Assembly: GCF_963678975.1 (NCBI RefSeq)
Contig: NC_089275.1
Location: 31,433,977-31,497,976 of the forward strand
Source of the DNA: Dysidea avara
Taxonomy: Eukaryota; Porifera; Demospongiae; Dictyoceratida; Dysideidae
Direction of reading: 5' to 3'
Length of the DNA stretch: 64,000 bases
Part shown: positions 60,830 to 64,000 of the stretch, in pieces
How the letters are laid out: every line of letters starts with the position of its first letter
Position numbering within the stretch: the first letter of the stretch is position 1
Notes under the pieces: generated by a model
What the model saw: only the letters and a program-made list of their open reading frames with translations
What the model was told of the DNA's origin: nothing
Databases searched by the model: none
Program-made: the position numbers and the translations under genes

Positions 60830-60983
60830 GTGAAAAATAAATAAAAAGTCAACAAAACAATTGTAAACTGTTATATGAACATAACCAAGCATTAATGGCT
60901 ATAACCAAATTCTCACAATACAGATATAAGAGTAACAAAACATTGTCAAATAATGTTCACTTTATCTACATACAGTGTGATCG

Positions 60984-63116
60984 CTAGGCAATTCTACTGA
61001 ATGTATCTGCACCATACTGACCAGGAAAGGTAAATCCAGGACTTTTTCCAGTCTGCTCATCAATCTTATCAAAATACACCCACTGATTATTGGCAGCACT
61101 TATTTCATATAATACACAAGGCAACACGGGAGGTAACTTTGCTTGAAAGAGAAGATCATCATAATAGGATAGGAATACGGCAACAGTCGGAGTTATCTGT
61201 AAGGCTAACTGATTTTCATATTGAAAAACTGTATAGTTGAATTGCCCTGCTTTATCATGGTAAACTCCAATGTAAGCCTCTGGGTTGTGTGGAGCAGGAT
61301 ACTATAATGAGAATGAGTGATACACAGTAAACCATGTCAAAACATACGTAGGGTTGTACCAGTATGGAATCCGAATTTGCATAGCAGTAGAATACTATGA
61401 CTACTCAAGTGGATTCTGATATTAAATGTTCATTTTTGTAAATGCAAAATATTCTAAATAAATATGCTAATAAAATTAAAATACCTTCAGCAATAAAAAG
61501 AAAAGGATCTTCTTGAAAATTGTATCCACACACGCTACTAGCATGCTATGAAGCATAAACGCATGCATACACATAGTCTTCTAGTCCTAAAGCATAACTA
61601 TATGTAGCACTATGTTATTTTATTTTACTTGAACTACTATAGTGCTTGCTGAATAGTACTTCAATGAAAATAATTCTCGGTAACAGATTCAAAATTTGAC
61701 TGATATGTGCTACTTATATATGAACTATCTGTACTGATAGCTACATACTTAATACTGTGTTATCTACTAATAACATCAATGTGTGTATATATATATACTA
61801 AGACAGACATACATAACCATAAGTGGTATGGGAGTGGGTTCACTAAAAGTGTATGTTGCATATTGGCAACCATACAAAAGAATATCCGTGTATCTACTGT
61901 GTGCCCTAGTCAGCTAGTGGCTTTCCTACGTATAGTTATAGTGGCTGGCATGCATCTCTAAAAATCCAATAGCCACATACAAATAATTTATGTAACTGGG
62001 TCTAGGAAAACTGGTTTTATTGCCCATGACAGCAGGTTTGATTTTTCACCGCAAACACAAAACTACATAAATACACTATCAAATTTTACTGGCAAAATCA
62101 GTCCTGCTTAAGTACATGGTCTGCTTTCACTGGCAACTTTTCCCAAACCCAATGGCAAGGCATACAAGTGGTCTGGGACCTTAATGGAGCTCTGGCCAAC
62201 CTGGGGGAATAAAACTAGCATTGCTGTACAGCTCTGTGGTATTGAATAAAGACCTGTACTGTAATTTACTTTTACTTTCACTTTAAACCAGTTTTGAGAC
62301 TTGAATGGCAGTCTAATTCATCCTTACTTGCTGCTCTTTAATTTTGTAAACAACCTCATGCCCTCCCCTCCACCCTATATTGGTGCTCGTCCAGTGTTTA
62401 TTCTAAGGCTGTTAGGGGAACCTTCCCCCCTAAAATCTCAGACTCACCCCTAAAGTTATGAGTGACTACTGCACCATACTTATTATACGTTAAACTTGTT
62501 ATTAAAATGGTACACAAAACTTATCAAAAATGCTCTCAGATTCAATCTCAGAATGTTTATTTTCCCAGGTTAAAAATTGAAAACACAACCTTTAAATGCT
62601 CTCAGAAATTCAGTATTAGATCATTGCTTAAAAAAAAATCTCCTAAGGTACATATACAATATATATACGTACAACTAACAAAAATTCCTATAGCCAATAT
62701 TTTTTCTACTGCACAGCAGTTATTTTCTTTTCTGTGTGAACTATTAAAATGATATTTGTCAGCAGACTAAAATAAATATGCATTATCATTTATTTGTAAA
62801 AGTTTTGAGCTAATAATTATAAACAATTATTTCAATATGATCCAGAATTTGTACTGTATATGCTTTGTTAAAATCAGGTGATTGAAGGGCAGTAAGATTA
62901 GTTTTCACAGAGCTGGTCACAGTTATGTAAAGATTACAATCAATTACCTAATACTGATGCAGAGTGATCACATTTAGTAACTGATCAGCTATTACTACAT
63001 ACTTACATTTGGCTGCATATTAGACAAAACAGGTACAAAAGCATTGATCAGTAAGTCATATGGATAACTTAGAACACCAGTTAATGGAATTTGTCCACTG
63101 ATCAAAATGATGTAAC
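60984..63116 (-). CDS. Serine beta-lactamase-like paralogue, last two exons (5' part outside window)
   Basis: Exons 63116-63007 (110 bp) and 61301-60984 (318 bp, ending TAG) match the last two exons of the 19-36 kb gene in length, phase and sequence. The first reads YIILISG then LSYPYDLLINAFVPVL. The second reads YPAPHNPEAYIGVYHDKAG through SAANNQW and TGKSPGFTFPG to the stop. Both genes lie head-to-tail on the minus strand with the satellite block between them, so they are tandem duplicates. The catalytic exons would lie above position 64,000; I saw no further family exon at 63117-64000. The intron here is 1705 bp against 2658 bp in the other copy. The reading frame is intact, so this is probably a functional gene. 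Confidence 0.85.
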
Positions 63117-63119
63117 CTA

Positions 63120-64000
63120 TGCACAAAACATGTAGATTTTATATCATATACTGTTAGCAATTAACATGAGGACAAAGCAAAATGCACACAATTGTAGTGG
63201 TATATACAGCAGCAGCCATTGGTACTTAAATGTAAACATCCCTCATTCATTATAGTTACTGTATCTAGCTTTTTATAATAAACTCTGCAAGTGTGGATTA
63301 GGTATAAAAGTTAGACTTTTACCTACGTATAAATAGGCATAACCATTCTGCTCATCAAATCTACATGAACAGTTACTCTTGTACATACATGAGAGATATT
63401 TGTGTACACAAATGCAGCACTACTGCTATATAGAATCGCACATAATTATGTAGAATCATAGATAATACACGAACATGGATTGGAAACGCCCGTGAAATTA
63501 TTTACCTATCCTAGTTACGGTGCGCCAATACATTGGAAAATTTGTTGAAATGTACTGGGTGGCTGTTTGGCTTTCTCTCGCTTGTTTGAAGGCTAGTTTC
63601 AAGGCGTGGACATTCCTTTTACATTGTTTATTGTGTAGCGTTTTGTACTGAACAAGAACACAGCTTGTCTGTGGACATTGGAGGGAATATCATTGGCGAC
63701 AGGTGGATACTGGCAGGTACGCGTTAGCAAATATTTCAACAGCATCGTTACCAGCTATCTTAACATAGCCTCTATGCCACAACCAAATAAATGTTTGGTA
63801 GACTGAAATGGATTTTTAGCCAAAGACTTGTTCGACTTGTGTAAAACAATTGCCCAAAGTAGTGCCTGTTTTCTGTTGTTTTATCCAAACAGTCTGAGTA
63901 TACAGTGAAACATTGGATATCTGGTTAGCTAAAGCCACTCTACCTGCTACAAGTGAAGCTAAGAACAGCAAACAAACGATGCTGCACTTTCTATTTCTTC
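63120..64000. other. Intron of the second beta-lactamase-like gene, no further exon seen
   Basis: I looked for the 141-, 79- and 118-bp exons that should come next and did not find them, so the preceding exon probably lies outside the window. Confidence 0.4.

Overview
The window is animal nuclear DNA, most likely from a demosponge. The coding parts are split by GT-AG introns, the DNA is AT-rich, and the interstices are packed with short foldback transposons, tRNA-derived SINEs, degraded non-LTR retrotransposons and microsatellites. The demosponge call rests on a secreted fibrinogen-like protein with the YCDMELECGG signature and on dispersed repeats I associate with sponge genomes. It is inference, not proof. 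There are no bacterial operons, CRISPR arrays or rRNA genes.

Genes. (1) 13.4-14.6 kb, + strand: a secreted or membrane-anchored metallo-beta-lactamase-fold protein of the ComEC-like type. Its only sensible ATG requires a 56-bp intron. (2) 36.35-19.02 kb, - strand: an 11-exon gene for a 522-residue serine beta-lactamase-like (LACTBL1-type) ectoprotein. All splice phases close and the frame stays open to the stop. (3) 63.1-61.0 kb, - strand: the last two exons of a tandem paralogue, with exon lengths identical to gene 2 (110 and 318 bp). The rest lies beyond the window. (4) 52.7-54.85 kb, + strand: a two-exon fibrinogen-like secreted protein gene with a TATA box. Its last ~40 codons are broken by a stop and a frameshift. 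Its single intron looks like a transposon with terminal inverted repeats placed at the splice sites.

Mobile DNA. 7.8-11.86 kb is one Mutator-like element with long inverted arms and an 11-bp target duplication. One arm is split by a 5'-truncated reverse-transcriptase element. Three hAT-type MITEs (17.8, 35.5, 53.2 kb) have perfect 8-bp target duplications, and one carries a second MITE inside it. Many other hairpin elements, SINEs and retrotransposon 3' ends are scattered throughout.

The dominant structure is a satellite block of about 13 kb (37.2-50.4 kb). It is built from 27-29 bp units, switches strand near 42.0 kb, has a 200-N assembly gap, and is interrupted at 43.8-48.6 kb by a hairpin, a MITE, a second ~3.3-kb minisatellite and an old repeat. 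The whole block is bounded by inverted terminal repeats and a 10-bp direct duplication (TGTACATATG). It sits inside the 3' part of a CR1/L2-like retrotransposon. It therefore reads as a DNA transposon whose interior has become satellite DNA, lying between the two beta-lactamase-like paralogues.
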